Shown here: positions 54,840 through 63,023 of the stretch, in pieces
How the letters are laid out: each line of letters starts with the position of its first letter
Position numbering within the stretch: position 1 is the first letter of the stretch
Assembly (NCBI RefSeq): GCF_014199255.1
Contig: NZ_JACIJF010000007.1
Coordinates: 62,001 to 126,000 of the forward strand
DNA from: Sphingomonas xinjiangensis
GTDB taxonomy: Bacteria > Pseudomonadota > Alphaproteobacteria > Sphingomonadales > Sphingomonadaceae
DNA: 64,000 nt
Reading direction: 5' to 3'
Notes under the pieces: model-generated
The model's input: the letters and a program-made list of their open reading frames with translations, nothing else
Told to the model about the DNA's origin: nothing
Database searches by the model: none
Position numbers and translations under genes: made by a program

Positions 54840-55440
54840 TCCCGTCGATAACGAACTGAGCGGCGAGCGCGGCGAGCAGCACGCCAAGAAGGCGGGACAC
54901 CACCGCTTCGATCTTCGCGCCGACCAGCCGCATGATCGGGCCTGCGGCGAGCAGCGCGAGCAGGCTGAGCGCGAGGATCGCGAACATTGCCGCGAGCACG
55001 ACGATGCTTTGGGTGAGCCCCTGCGTCTTCGACATCAGCAGCATGACCGAAGCGATCGAGCCGGGACCCGCGATCATCGGCATGGCCATCGGAAAGATCG
55101 AGATGTCGGTGATCTCTTCGTCCGCTTTGACCTTCTCGGCGCGGTCTTCGCGGCGTTCGGTGCGACGCTCGAACACCATCTCCAGCGCGATCAGGAACAG
55201 CATGATGCCGCCGGCGATGCGAAAGGCGTTGAGGCTGATGCCCAGCGCATGCAGCAGCGCCTCTCCGAACAATGCGAAGCCGAACAGGATGGCGGCGGCC
55301 ACCAGCACCGCGCGCACGGCCATCGCCCGGCGGTGCACCGCGCTCGCCCCCGACGTCAGTCCCGCAAAGATCGGCGCGCAGCCGGGCGGGTCGATCACCA
55401 CGAAGAAGGTGACGAAAGCGGAGACGAAGAGCTCGATCAT
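54796..55440 (-). CDS. MarC family integral membrane protein
   Basis: This gene encodes 214 residues with six membrane helices. MarC (UPF0056) signatures are present: [38 protein letters not shown] and [16 protein letters not shown]. The function of the family is not established; a drug-resistance link was withdrawn. The ATG at 55440 overlaps the folD stop by 4 nt. It is last of the run yhhQ-argB-yggT-yggU-folD-marC. Confidence 0.92.
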   Translation of the reverse strand: MIELFVSAFVTFFVVIDPPGCAPIFAGLTSGASAVHRRAMAVRAVLVAAAILFGFALFGEALLHALGISLNAFRIAGGIMLFLIALEMVFERRTERREDRAEKVKADEEITDISIFPMAMPMIAGPGSIASVMLLMSKTQGLTQSIVVLAAMFAILALSLLALLAAGPIMRLVGAKIEAVVSRLLGVLLAALAAQFVIDGITTSLVVGRAATGH

Positions 55441-56339
55441 GTGCGTTCGGGACGATCAATGCCGGCGAGAACATCCCCGGCGAGCGGTACGCCGGCGTTG
55501 CGGTGCGCCGCGACCAGTGTGTTGCGCAACAGGCAGGCGATGGTCATCGGCCCTACCCCGCCCGGCACGGGTGTAACCGCCCCGGCCACGCGCATCGCGC
55601 TGGCAAAGTCCACATCCCCCACCAGCTTCCCCTCGACGCGGTTGATGCCCACATCGATGACCGTTGCGCCCGGCTTGATCCAATCGCCTTGCACGAAGTT
55701 GGCGCGCCCAACCGCCGCGACGACGATGTCCGCGCGGGCGACATGGCTGGCAAGATCGCGCGTGCGCGAATGGGCGACAGTGACGGTACAGCTTGCCTGC
55801 GTCAGCAGCGCCGCCATCGGCTTCCCGACGATGTTGGAGCGGCCGATCACCACGGCGTCGAGGCCGGACAAGTCACCCAGCCGATCCTGCAACAGCATCA
55901 GGCAGCCGAGCGGCGTGCAAGGCACAAAGCCCTCCATCCCCGTTGCGAGGCGGCCGGCGTTGACCGGATGAAAGCCATCGACATCCTTGTCGGGGCTGAT
56001 CCGCAGCAGCACTTCCTGCTCGTCGATATGGCGCGGCAGCGGCAGCTGGACGAGGATGCCGTCCACCGCCGGATCGGCGTTGAGTTGTTCGACCAGCGCG
56101 AGCAGGTCGTCCTGGCCGGTGTCGGCGGGCAGGCGATGCTCGAAGCTTTCCATACCGGCTTCGCGCGTCTGCTTACCCTTGGAGCGGACATAGACCGCCG
56201 AGGCGGGATCCTCGCCGACCAGCACCACGGCAAGGCCAGGCGCACGGCTCGCAGCCGCTTGGAAAGTGGGAACCTGCGCCGCGACGCGGGCGCGAAGGCC
56301 CGCCGCGAATGCTTTGCCGTCGATCAGTTCAGCCGTCAT
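55437..56339 (-). CDS. folD: methylenetetrahydrofolate dehydrogenase/cyclohydrolase
   Basis: This gene encodes 300 residues. It interconverts 5,10-methylene-, methenyl- and 10-formyl-THF. Motifs are [18 protein letters not shown] (catalytic Lys/Tyr region), [43 protein letters not shown] (NADP loop) and [16 protein letters not shown]. The ATG at 56339 overlaps the end of the DUF167 gene by 11 nt; the extra open upstream residues are DUF167 sequence in another frame. Confidence 0.97.
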   Translation of the reverse strand: MTAELIDGKAFAAGLRARVAAQVPTFQAAASRAPGLAVVLVGEDPASAVYVRSKGKQTREAGMESFEHRLPADTGQDDLLALVEQLNADPAVDGILVQLPLPRHIDEQEVLLRISPDKDVDGFHPVNAGRLATGMEGFVPCTPLGCLMLLQDRLGDLSGLDAVVIGRSNIVGKPMAALLTQASCTVTVAHSRTRDLASHVARADIVVAAVGRANFVQGDWIKPGATVIDVGINRVEGKLVGDVDFASAMRVAGAVTPVPGGVGPMTIACLLRNTLVAAHRNAGVPLAGDVLAGIDRPERT

Positions 56340-56637
56340 GCCCCATCCCATAGAGGCTGCGGGCGATCTGTTCCAGCATTGCAACGTCGCCGGTGATGGC
56401 GAGCCGCTTCAGCCGGGAGGTTTCCCCGGCAAGCAAGGTGACCGCGCGGCGTGAAACACCGAACTGCTTGGCGACGAGCGCGACCAGTGCGGTGTTGGCA
56501 GCGCCTTCGACCGGCCGCGCTGCCAAGCGGGCGGCGAAATGGTCCGCGGTGCCCGCCGCCAGCACGTCGCGCGATGCCCGTGGGGTCACGCGGACGGTGA
56601 TCTCGATCGCGTCAGCGCTGCCCCGCCAGGCGGGCAC
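56329..56637 (-). CDS. DUF167 (UPF0235/YggU) family protein
   Basis: This gene encodes 102 residues. The YggU signature is clear: [47 protein letters not shown], then [13 protein letters not shown]. The function is unknown; the family often sits beside yggT, as here. The start is GTG at 56637, immediately after the yggT stop, and its 3' end overlaps folD by 11 nt. Confidence 0.93.
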   Translation of the reverse strand: MPAWRGSADAIEITVRVTPRASRDVLAAGTADHFAARLAARPVEGAANTALVALVAKQFGVSRRAVTLLAGETSRLKRLAITGDVAMLEQIARSLYGMGHDG

Positions 56638-56958
56638 TCAGCCCGGATAACCGGGGTTGGCGATCTGGATCATCAGCCAAGGAATGACATAGTTGTTGAG
56701 GATATAGAGGATCAGCAGCACGATGAGCGGCGAGATGTCGAGTGCGCCGAAATCCGGCAGCACCCGGCGTATCGGGCGATACACCGGCTCGGTCACGACC
56801 TTCAGCCCGTTCCACAGCGAGCGAACGAACTCGTTATATGTGTTGATGACGTTGAACGCGATCAGCCAGGACAGGATCGCCTGGGCCACGATGATGAAGG
56901 TGAAGACCGTCAGAAGCAGCTGCACGATCTGCAGGAGCATGATCAGGAAGGAATTCAA
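56638..56958 (-). CDS. YggT family membrane protein
   Basis: This gene encodes about 106 residues with two to three hydrophobic segments and the family core: FTFIIVAQAILSWLIAFNVI, TEPVYRPIRRVLPDFGALDI and SPLIVLLILYILN. It may affect cell division or osmotic tolerance; the role is unclear. TTG at 56958 is chosen because GGAGA lies 5 nt upstream. The ATG at 56940 (100 residues) is the alternative but has no ribosome site. It follows argB by 61 nt and abuts the DUF167 gene. Confidence 0.88.
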   Translation of the reverse strand: MNSFLIMLLQIVQLLLTVFTFIIVAQAILSWLIAFNVINTYNEFVRSLWNGLKVVTEPVYRPIRRVLPDFGALDISPLIVLLILYILNNYVIPWLMIQIANPGYPG

Positions 56959-57019
56959 GATTGTCTCCGCGAAACTCGGTTGATCTGACGATATAGGAAA
57001 GCTTTGGCGGGGAACACCC

Positions 57020-57919
57020 TCAAGCGTGGACGAGCGTACCCGCACCGCGCCGGGTGAATATCTCGAGCAGCAGCGCGTGCGGCACGCGGCCGTCCAGGAT
57101 CACTGCGGCGTCCACGCCCGCGGCTACGGCGGATATGCAGGTCTCTACCTTGGGGATCATGCCGCCTGAGATCGTCCCATCGGCCTTGAGCGCAGCAATG
57201 CGTTCGGCATCCAGATCGGTCACTAGGTCGCCCGACTTGTCGAGCACACCGGCGACATCGGTCAGCAGGAAAAAGCGCGCCGCGCCGCATGCACCGGCAA
57301 TCGCGCCAGCCATGGTGTCGGCGTTGATGTTGTAGGTGTGGCCATCCGCGCCCAGCGCCACGGGCGCCACCACCGGAATGAATCCCTGTGCCGCGAGTGA
57401 GTGAAGGATGGCGGGGTCTACCGCGACCGGCTCACCCACGAAGCCCAGATCGACATGGCGCTCGATGCCCTGGAGGGGATCGGCACCGCGGCCTTCCACC
57501 TTGCGGGCGGTGACAAGGCCGGCGTCCTTGCCTGAAATGCCGACGGCCTTCCCGCCGGCCTGACCGATCCAGCCGACGATTTCCTTATTGATCGATCCGG
57601 CCAGAACCATCTCGGCGATGCGCGCGGTTTCGGCGTCTGTCACGCGCAGGCCGCCGACGAACTGCGATTCGACGCCAAGGCGCTTGAGCATGGCGCCGAT
57701 CTGCGGCCCGCCGCCATGCACCACGATCGGGTTGATGCCGACAGCCTTCAGCAGCACCACATCGCTAGCGAACCGGCGCTGGAGGTCCGGATGCCCCATG
57801 GCGTGGCCGCCATATTTCACGACAAAGGTCGCGCCGGCATAGCGCTGCAGATAGGGCAGCGCCTCGGTCAGCGTCTCTGCCTTGGCAAGCAGCGCGGGAT
57901 CGGGTCCGTGATCGGTCAT
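57020..57919 (-). CDS. argB: acetylglutamate kinase
   Basis: This gene encodes 299 residues. It phosphorylates N-acetylglutamate, the second step of arginine synthesis. Motifs are [15 protein letters not shown] (Lys), [16 protein letters not shown] (nucleotide/glycine loop), [13 protein letters not shown] and [19 protein letters not shown] (Lys and product site). The N-terminal helix ([19 protein letters not shown]) is the arginine-sensing type, so feedback inhibition is likely. It is in the leftward run with yhhQ and yggT. Confidence 0.97.
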   Translation of the reverse strand: MTDHGPDPALLAKAETLTEALPYLQRYAGATFVVKYGGHAMGHPDLQRRFASDVVLLKAVGINPIVVHGGGPQIGAMLKRLGVESQFVGGLRVTDAETARIAEMVLAGSINKEIVGWIGQAGGKAVGISGKDAGLVTARKVEGRGADPLQGIERHVDLGFVGEPVAVDPAILHSLAAQGFIPVVAPVALGADGHTYNINADTMAGAIAGACGAARFFLLTDVAGVLDKSGDLVTDLDAERIAALKADGTISGGMIPKVETCISAVAAGVDAAVILDGRVPHALLLEIFTRRGAGTLVHA

Positions 57920-57960
57920 CCGCGCCCCTTAGGCGCGGCGACCCCCGCCCGCAATGTTCC

Positions 57961-58641
57961 TCAAAGCGAGCGGCGCTTGTCCAGCGAGCGGCCGATCGAG
58001 ACGAACAGATAGATGAGCGGCGGCACCAGCACGAGGCTGAGCACCACCTTGGTCAGCATCTGCCCCACCAGCAACTCCTGGATCGGGAAGATGCCGTAGA
58101 AGGCGACGGTGACGAAGATCAACGTGTCGGTGATCTGGCTCAGCACGCTGGCGATCGCTGCGCGCAGCCAGAGCAGGCCGCCGCCCCGGCCCTTGAGCCA
58201 GCTGAAGATCGTGACATTCAGGATCTGCGAAATGCCATAAGCGATGATGCCACCCAGCCAGATGCGCGGCGTCGCGCCCATCATCATGTCGAACGCGTGG
58301 AGCCGCTCGGGTTCCATGCTGGGCGAAGCGGGCAGGCTGAGCACCAGCAACGACAGCAGCACCGACATGACCAGCGGCACGAAACCGACCACGACCAGTC
58401 GCCGCGCGGTCGACGGACCGTGCAGTTCGGCGACCGCGCTCGATACTGATACCAGCAGCAGGAACGCGAAGATGCCCGCTTCTACCGCGAGCGGGCCGAC
58501 GCCCACCCAGTTGCCGAGTTCCGACACCGGGCCGAGCGATACCTGCTTGTTGCCGAGCACGCCGGCGATGCACACCATTCCGCCGTAGAAGATCGAAAGC
58601 GCGAAGAGCGAGCGCGTGCCCGCGGGCCGGAGACTGTCCAT
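57961..58641 (-). CDS. queuosine precursor transporter (YhhQ/VUT family)
   Basis: This gene encodes 226 residues with about six membrane helices. The VUT-1/YhhQ signature is visible: GNKQVSLGP, FLLLVSVSSAVAELHGPSTA, ARRLVVVGF, SQILNVTIFSWLKGRGGG and ASVLSQITDTLIFVTVAFYG. The family imports preQ0 or preQ1. An N-terminal cytoplasmic tail of about 10 residues precedes the first helix. It is 41 nt upstream of argB. Confidence 0.9.
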   Translation of the reverse strand: MDSLRPAGTRSLFALSIFYGGMVCIAGVLGNKQVSLGPVSELGNWVGVGPLAVEAGIFAFLLLVSVSSAVAELHGPSTARRLVVVGFVPLVMSVLLSLLVLSLPASPSMEPERLHAFDMMMGATPRIWLGGIIAYGISQILNVTIFSWLKGRGGGLLWLRAAIASVLSQITDTLIFVTVAFYGIFPIQELLVGQMLTKVVLSLVLVPPLIYLFVSIGRSLDKRRSL

Positions 58642-58780
58642 CCGCGGGACGCTAGCGGCAAAGCGGGCGCTGCGGCAAGATGCGTGCGATCCCGCTACTG
58701 GCGAGAATCGGCACAGCGTGTATGGTCCCGCTTTCGCTGGCCAAATTCAGCGCGCCGCCCTTAGGACCCTGTCTCACCGC

Positions 58781-60079
58781 ATGAATCATTTCCCGATCGG
58801 CATCTTCGGCGTGCTGGCCATCCTGGCGATCGCCTATGCGCTGTCCACCAACCGCCGCGCGATCCGGCTGCGCGTGGTGGGTGCAGCATTCGGATTGCAG
58901 GTCGTAATCGCCGTGCTGGTGCTGCGTACGGGTTGGGGCCAGGCGGTGCTGCACGGCATGTCCAGCGGCGTAGCCGCGTTGCTCGGCTATGCCGGCGAAG
59001 GCACCAGTTTCCTGTTCGGCCCACTGGCCAAGCCCGAGCTGGGCGGCACCAGCTTCGCCATCGCCGCGCTGCCGGTAATCATCTTCTTCGCGGCGCTGGT
59101 ATCGATCCTCTATCATCTGGGCGTGATGCAGTTCGTCGTTCGCTGGATCGGCGGCGGCATTGAAAAGGTGATCGGCACCAGCAAGGTCGAATCGCTGTGC
59201 GCCGCGGCCAACATCTTTGTCGGTCAAAGCGAGTCGCCGCTGGTGATCCGTCCTTATCTGGCGCGGCTTACCCCGTCGCAGCTGTTCGCGGTGATGAGCG
59301 TGGGCATGTCGGGGGTCGCGGGCACGATCCTCGCCGCTTATGCCAGCCTGCTGGGGCCGGCGTCGCTGCCGTATCTGCTCGCCGCGTCGTTCATGGCGGC
59401 GCCGGGCGGACTGCTGATGGCGAAGATCATAATGCCGGATACGCCGGCAGTGCCCGAGGGCGAGCTGCCCCTGGGTGATGATCCGGAAGAGGAAGTCATC
59501 AAGGTCGCCGAGCACGATCTGGAGGAAGAGCGCGCTGCCAATTTAATCATGGCGGCGGCAAGCGGCGCCTCGACCGGCGTGAAGATCGCCGTCGCGGTCG
59601 GCGCGATGGTGCTGGCATTCGTGGCGCTGGTGGCACTCGCCAACGGATTGCTCGGCGGCGCGGGCAACTGGGTCTATTATGCCAGTGGCAATGCCGAATG
59701 GGCCTTGTGGTTCAAGGGCCTGAGTTTCCAGAAGATCATCGGTACGGTGTTCGCGCCGGTGATGTACCTGCTCGGCATCTCGTGGCGCGAAGCGGTGCAG
59801 GCCGGCGGACTGTTCGGGACCAAGGTGGTGCTGAACGAGTTCGTCGCGTTCATCCAGCTGGGTAACAATCCCGAACTGGCGCCACGCACCAAAGCGATCA
59901 TCACCTTCGCGCTGTGCGGCTTCGCTAATTTCAGCTCCATCGCCATCCAGATGGCGGCGACGGGCAGCCTTGCGCCCAACCAGCGCGCGATGATCGCCAA
60001 GCTGGGCGTGCGCGCGCTGATCGCGGGCAGCCTCGCGAACCTGATGTCAGCGGCATTGGCGGGGCTGCTCCTGCCCTGA
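58781..60079 (+). CDS. NupC-type concentrative nucleoside transporter
   Basis: This gene encodes 432 residues, all-membrane. CNT family motifs are GGTSFAIAALPVIIFFAAL, FVGQSESPLVIRPYL, MSVGMSGVAGTILAAYASL, VVLNEFVAFIQL and LCGFANFSSIAIQM. It imports nucleosides with a cation gradient. The loop around residues 215-250 (GELPLGDDPEEEVIKVAEHD) is acidic. The ATG at 58781 has no clear ribosome site; the upstream open frame is rejected as antisense to the yhhQ start. Confidence 0.94.
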   Translation: MNHFPIGIFGVLAILAIAYALSTNRRAIRLRVVGAAFGLQVVIAVLVLRTGWGQAVLHGMSSGVAALLGYAGEGTSFLFGPLAKPELGGTSFAIAALPVIIFFAALVSILYHLGVMQFVVRWIGGGIEKVIGTSKVESLCAAANIFVGQSESPLVIRPYLARLTPSQLFAVMSVGMSGVAGTILAAYASLLGPASLPYLLAASFMAAPGGLLMAKIIMPDTPAVPEGELPLGDDPEEEVIKVAEHDLEEERAANLIMAAASGASTGVKIAVAVGAMVLAFVALVALANGLLGGAGNWVYYASGNAEWALWFKGLSFQKIIGTVFAPVMYLLGISWREAVQAGGLFGTKVVLNEFVAFIQLGNNPELAPRTKAIITFALCGFANFSSIAIQMAATGSLAPNQRAMIAKLGVRALIAGSLANLMSAALAGLLLP

Positions 60080-60083
60080 ACGC

Positions 60084-60104
60084 TTCCGCCCAATTGGGGC
60101 GGAA
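60084..60104. terminator. hairpin between nupC and the 3-hydroxybutyryl-CoA dehydrogenase gene
   Basis: TTCCGCCC (60084-60091) pairs with GGGCGGAA (60097-60104) around a 5-nt loop, right after the nupC stop. No long T-run follows on either side. Confidence 0.5.
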
Positions 60105-60112
60105 ACGCAGCA

Positions 60113-60982
60113 TCAGCGGGTCGGCACGGGCTCGGCTCCGGAATAATCGTAGAAGCCGCGCTTGGTCTTGCGGCCGTACCAACCGGCTTCGACGTACTTC
60201 ACCAGCAGCGGCGCGGGGCGGAATTTGGGGTCGCCGGTGCCTTCGAACAGCACGCGGGTGATCTCCAGGCAGGTGTCGAGGCCGATGAAGTCGGCGAGCG
60301 TGAACGGGCCCATCGGGTGGTTGAGGCCGAGCTGGCAAGCGGCATCAATGTCGGGAATCGTCGCCACGCCTTCGCCCAGTGCGAAGCAGGCTTCGTTGAG
60401 CATCGGCATCAGCACGCGGTTGACGATGAAGCCCGGTGCATCATTGGCGTGGACGATGCGCTTGCCCAGCCGCTGCCCGAACGCCTCCACTGCGGCCACG
60501 GTCGCGTCGGCGGTGGCAAGGCCGCGGATCAGCTCGATCAGCCCCATCACTGGCACGGGGTTGAAGAAGTGCACGCCCATGAAGCGCGCGGGATCGGGCG
60601 CAGCCTGGGCCAGCCGGGTGATGGGAATGGACGAGGTGTTGGAGGCGAGGATCGCGTCCGGTCCCAATACCTTGCCGACGCTCTCGAAGATTGTGCGCTT
60701 GATCGCCTCACGCTCGGTGGCCGCTTCTATGACCAAGTCGCACGGCGCCATGCCGGTCACATCGCCAAGCGGCTGGATCAGATCAAGCGCGGCCTGCGCG
60801 TCGGCGGCAGTGATCTTTTCCTTGTCGACCGCACGGGCAAGCTGCTTGGCGATGCCCGCCTTCCCCACCTCGGCCCGGGCGAGGTCGACGTCCGAGAGCA
60901 GCACCGTATAGCCTGCCTGTGCCGACACCTGGGCGATCCCTGCACCCATCTGCCCCGATCCGATGACTCCAACCGTACGCAT
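60113..60982 (-). CDS. 3-hydroxybutyryl-CoA dehydrogenase
   Basis: This gene encodes 289 residues. It oxidises (S)-3-hydroxyacyl-CoA with NAD, or runs the reverse. Motifs are [20 protein letters not shown] (Rossmann), [25 protein letters not shown] (Ser), [19 protein letters not shown] (His, Asn) and [20 protein letters not shown]. The single-domain length fits the PaaH/Hbd type rather than the FadB fusion. It is of opposite stereochemistry to PhaB, so it belongs to fatty-acid or aromatic breakdown rather than PHB synthesis. Confidence 0.95.
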   Translation of the reverse strand: MRTVGVIGSGQMGAGIAQVSAQAGYTVLLSDVDLARAEVGKAGIAKQLARAVDKEKITAADAQAALDLIQPLGDVTGMAPCDLVIEAATEREAIKRTIFESVGKVLGPDAILASNTSSIPITRLAQAAPDPARFMGVHFFNPVPVMGLIELIRGLATADATVAAVEAFGQRLGKRIVHANDAPGFIVNRVLMPMLNEACFALGEGVATIPDIDAACQLGLNHPMGPFTLADFIGLDTCLEITRVLFEGTGDPKFRPAPLLVKYVEAGWYGRKTKRGFYDYSGAEPVPTR

Positions 60983-61048
60983 CCATCGCTCTCCTTTGGC
61001 TTCGCGCCGCCCCTACTCGCGCCGCGGCAACTCGGCTAGGCCACGCTT

Positions 61049-62047
61049 ATGCTGACATACGCCTTACTGCTTGCCGCCGCCCAAGCTGTCCCCACCCCCG
61101 GCACGGAGAAGGGGTTCGGCGATTGGGAAGTGGCGTGCGACAACAGCCGGGCATGCGAGATGACCTCGCTGATCCCTGAGGAAGCCGAATGGCCGGAGGA
61201 CGGGCCGCTCAACGTGTCGGTTGCGCGGGAAGCAGGCCCGGCTGCGGGATTTGATGTGACCATCGAAACCGGCGAGATGAAAGGTGTGGTCGCGGTCAAG
61301 ATCGACGGAGCGGAAGTGGTTCGCAACACGCCCGCCAAGGGCGGCATCCGCATTACCGGTGCCGAAGCGGCGCGGATCGTAGCGGCAATGGCCAATGGCA
61401 CCGCGATGCGGATCGAACATGCGGGCAAGCTCGTGATGACCGTGCCGCTCAGCGGGTCGGCGGCGGCGCTGCGCTTCATCGAAGCCGAGCAGGGACGTGC
61501 CGGCACGGTTACTGCCGCGGTGGCCAAGGGCGCCAAACCAGCTTCCAGCGTGCCGGCCGCGATCGCAGCGCCGCAAGTGGCTGCGCTGCGTGCCTCGGGC
61601 AAGCCGGCCGCGATCACCAAGGCGCTGAAGGCGCGAATGGTGAAGCTGGCCGAGTGCGACGACGCGGGCGAGAGCGATCCGATGGAAGTGTCGACCGCGG
61701 CGCTGGGCGGCGGGGCGACGCTGGCGCTGCTGCCGTGCCTTTCCGGCGCGTACAACACGCTGCTGGTGCCGTTCGTGGTGCGCGGCGGCACGGTTGCAGT
61801 GGCCGATCTCGACTATAGCAACGAAGGGTCGGACACCGCGCCCATGCTGACCAACGGCTGGTGGGAGGCCGAGCGCAGCGTGCTGAGCAGCCGGGCCAAG
61901 GGGCGGGGGATCGGCGATTGCGGCGAATCGGCCGAATATGTGTGGGACGGACGCAGGTTTCGGCTGATCGAGCTGCGGTCGATGGACCCATGCCGGGGAT
62001 CGACCAATTGGCTGCGCCGCTGGACGGCGAAGCCGGTGTTCCGTTGA
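61049..62047 (+). CDS. DUF1176 family exported protein
   Basis: This gene encodes 332 residues. A short signal (MLTYALLLAAAQA) precedes the DUF1176 domain: KGFGDWEVACDNSRACEMTS near the start, GGGATLALLPCLSGAYNT and SVLSSRAKGRGIGDCGESAE near the end, with paired Cys that could form disulfides. The function of the family is unknown. It is divergent from the dehydrogenase gene. The stop lies 3 nt from the egtD stop (convergent), with no terminator between. Confidence 0.88.
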   Translation: MLTYALLLAAAQAVPTPGTEKGFGDWEVACDNSRACEMTSLIPEEAEWPEDGPLNVSVAREAGPAAGFDVTIETGEMKGVVAVKIDGAEVVRNTPAKGGIRITGAEAARIVAAMANGTAMRIEHAGKLVMTVPLSGSAAALRFIEAEQGRAGTVTAAVAKGAKPASSVPAAIAAPQVAALRASGKPAAITKALKARMVKLAECDDAGESDPMEVSTAALGGGATLALLPCLSGAYNTLLVPFVVRGGTVAVADLDYSNEGSDTAPMLTNGWWEAERSVLSSRAKGRGIGDCGESAEYVWDGRRFRLIELRSMDPCRGSTNWLRRWTAKPVFR

Positions 62048-62050
62048 TAC

Positions 62051-63022
62051 TCAAGGCGCCTGCGGAACCGGCTGCGCCTCGGCCAAGATAAGGCTGAACC
62101 AGCCCTGTGGGTCGGTCCATTCGCGCACGGGTGTCCAGCCGCCGGCGCGGAGCATCAGGCGCGCACCGCGCTCGCCATATTTGTGGCTGTTTTCGGTATG
62201 GATGGTCTCGCCCGCCGTCATGGAAAAGGGACGCCCTTCCACTTCGAACGCCACGTCGCTCGTGGCCTCCAGATGCATCTCGATGCGCGACGCTTCGTCG
62301 TTCCAGATCGCGCGGTGCCGGAAGGCGTCGAGCGGAATGCTGCCCGCCAGCTCGCGGTTGATCCGATCGAGCAGGTTCAAGTTGAACGCCGCGGTGACGC
62401 CCTGCGCGTCGTCATAGGCGGGGACCAGGATGTCGGGCGATTTCACGCGATCCATGCCGATCAGCAGCTTGGCGCCCTCGCCCAGCCAGACCCGCATCGC
62501 GCGGAGCAGGTCGACTGCCTGATAGGCGTCCATGTTGCCGATGGTCGAACCCGGGAAGAAGCCGAGCTTGGGCATGCCCGCGACCTGTTCGGGCAGCGGC
62601 ACCGGGCGGAGGAAATCCGCCTCGACCGGCAGCACCGCGAGGCCGGGGAAATCGGCGGCGAGGTCCCGCGCCGACTGCCGGAGGAAATCGCCCGAAATGT
62701 CGATCGGCACATAGGCCGCTGGTTCGATGCAGCGCAGCAGGATCGGCGTCTTGGCCGAGGAGCCCGACCCGAACTCGACCACGGCCGCGCCCGCCGTCAC
62801 GTCCAGATCCGGGCATATCCGCTCGAGCAGCGCGGTTTCAGTGCGGGTGGGATAATATTCGGGCAGCCGAGTGATTGCCTCGAACAGCTCCGAGCCGCGG
62901 CGGTCGTAGAACCAGCGCGCGGGGATCGCGCGCGGGCGGGCGGCAAGACCGGTCAGCACATCGGCGCGGAAATGCGGGTCGGTCAGGCTGGCTTCGCCCT
63001 CGCCCGGCTCCTGCTTGCGCAT
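62051..63022 (-). CDS. egtD: L-histidine N-alpha-methyltransferase
   Basis: This gene encodes 323 residues. It trimethylates histidine to hercynine, the first step of ergothioneine synthesis. Motifs are ARWFYDRRGSELFEAITRLP, YYPTRTETALLERI, VVEFGSGSSAKTPILL (SAM site), PKLGFFPGSTIGNMDAYQAV and GETIHTENSHKYGERG. The ATG at 63022 follows the egtB stop by 1 nt (TGACATG), so the pair is coupled. The open stretch upstream of 63022 is egtB in another frame. Confidence 0.95.
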   Translation of the reverse strand: MRKQEPGEGEASLTDPHFRADVLTGLAARPRAIPARWFYDRRGSELFEAITRLPEYYPTRTETALLERICPDLDVTAGAAVVEFGSGSSAKTPILLRCIEPAAYVPIDISGDFLRQSARDLAADFPGLAVLPVEADFLRPVPLPEQVAGMPKLGFFPGSTIGNMDAYQAVDLLRAMRVWLGEGAKLLIGMDRVKSPDILVPAYDDAQGVTAAFNLNLLDRINRELAGSIPLDAFRHRAIWNDEASRIEMHLEATSDVAFEVEGRPFSMTAGETIHTENSHKYGERGARLMLRAGGWTPVREWTDPQGWFSLILAEAQPVPQAP

Positions 63023-63023
63023 G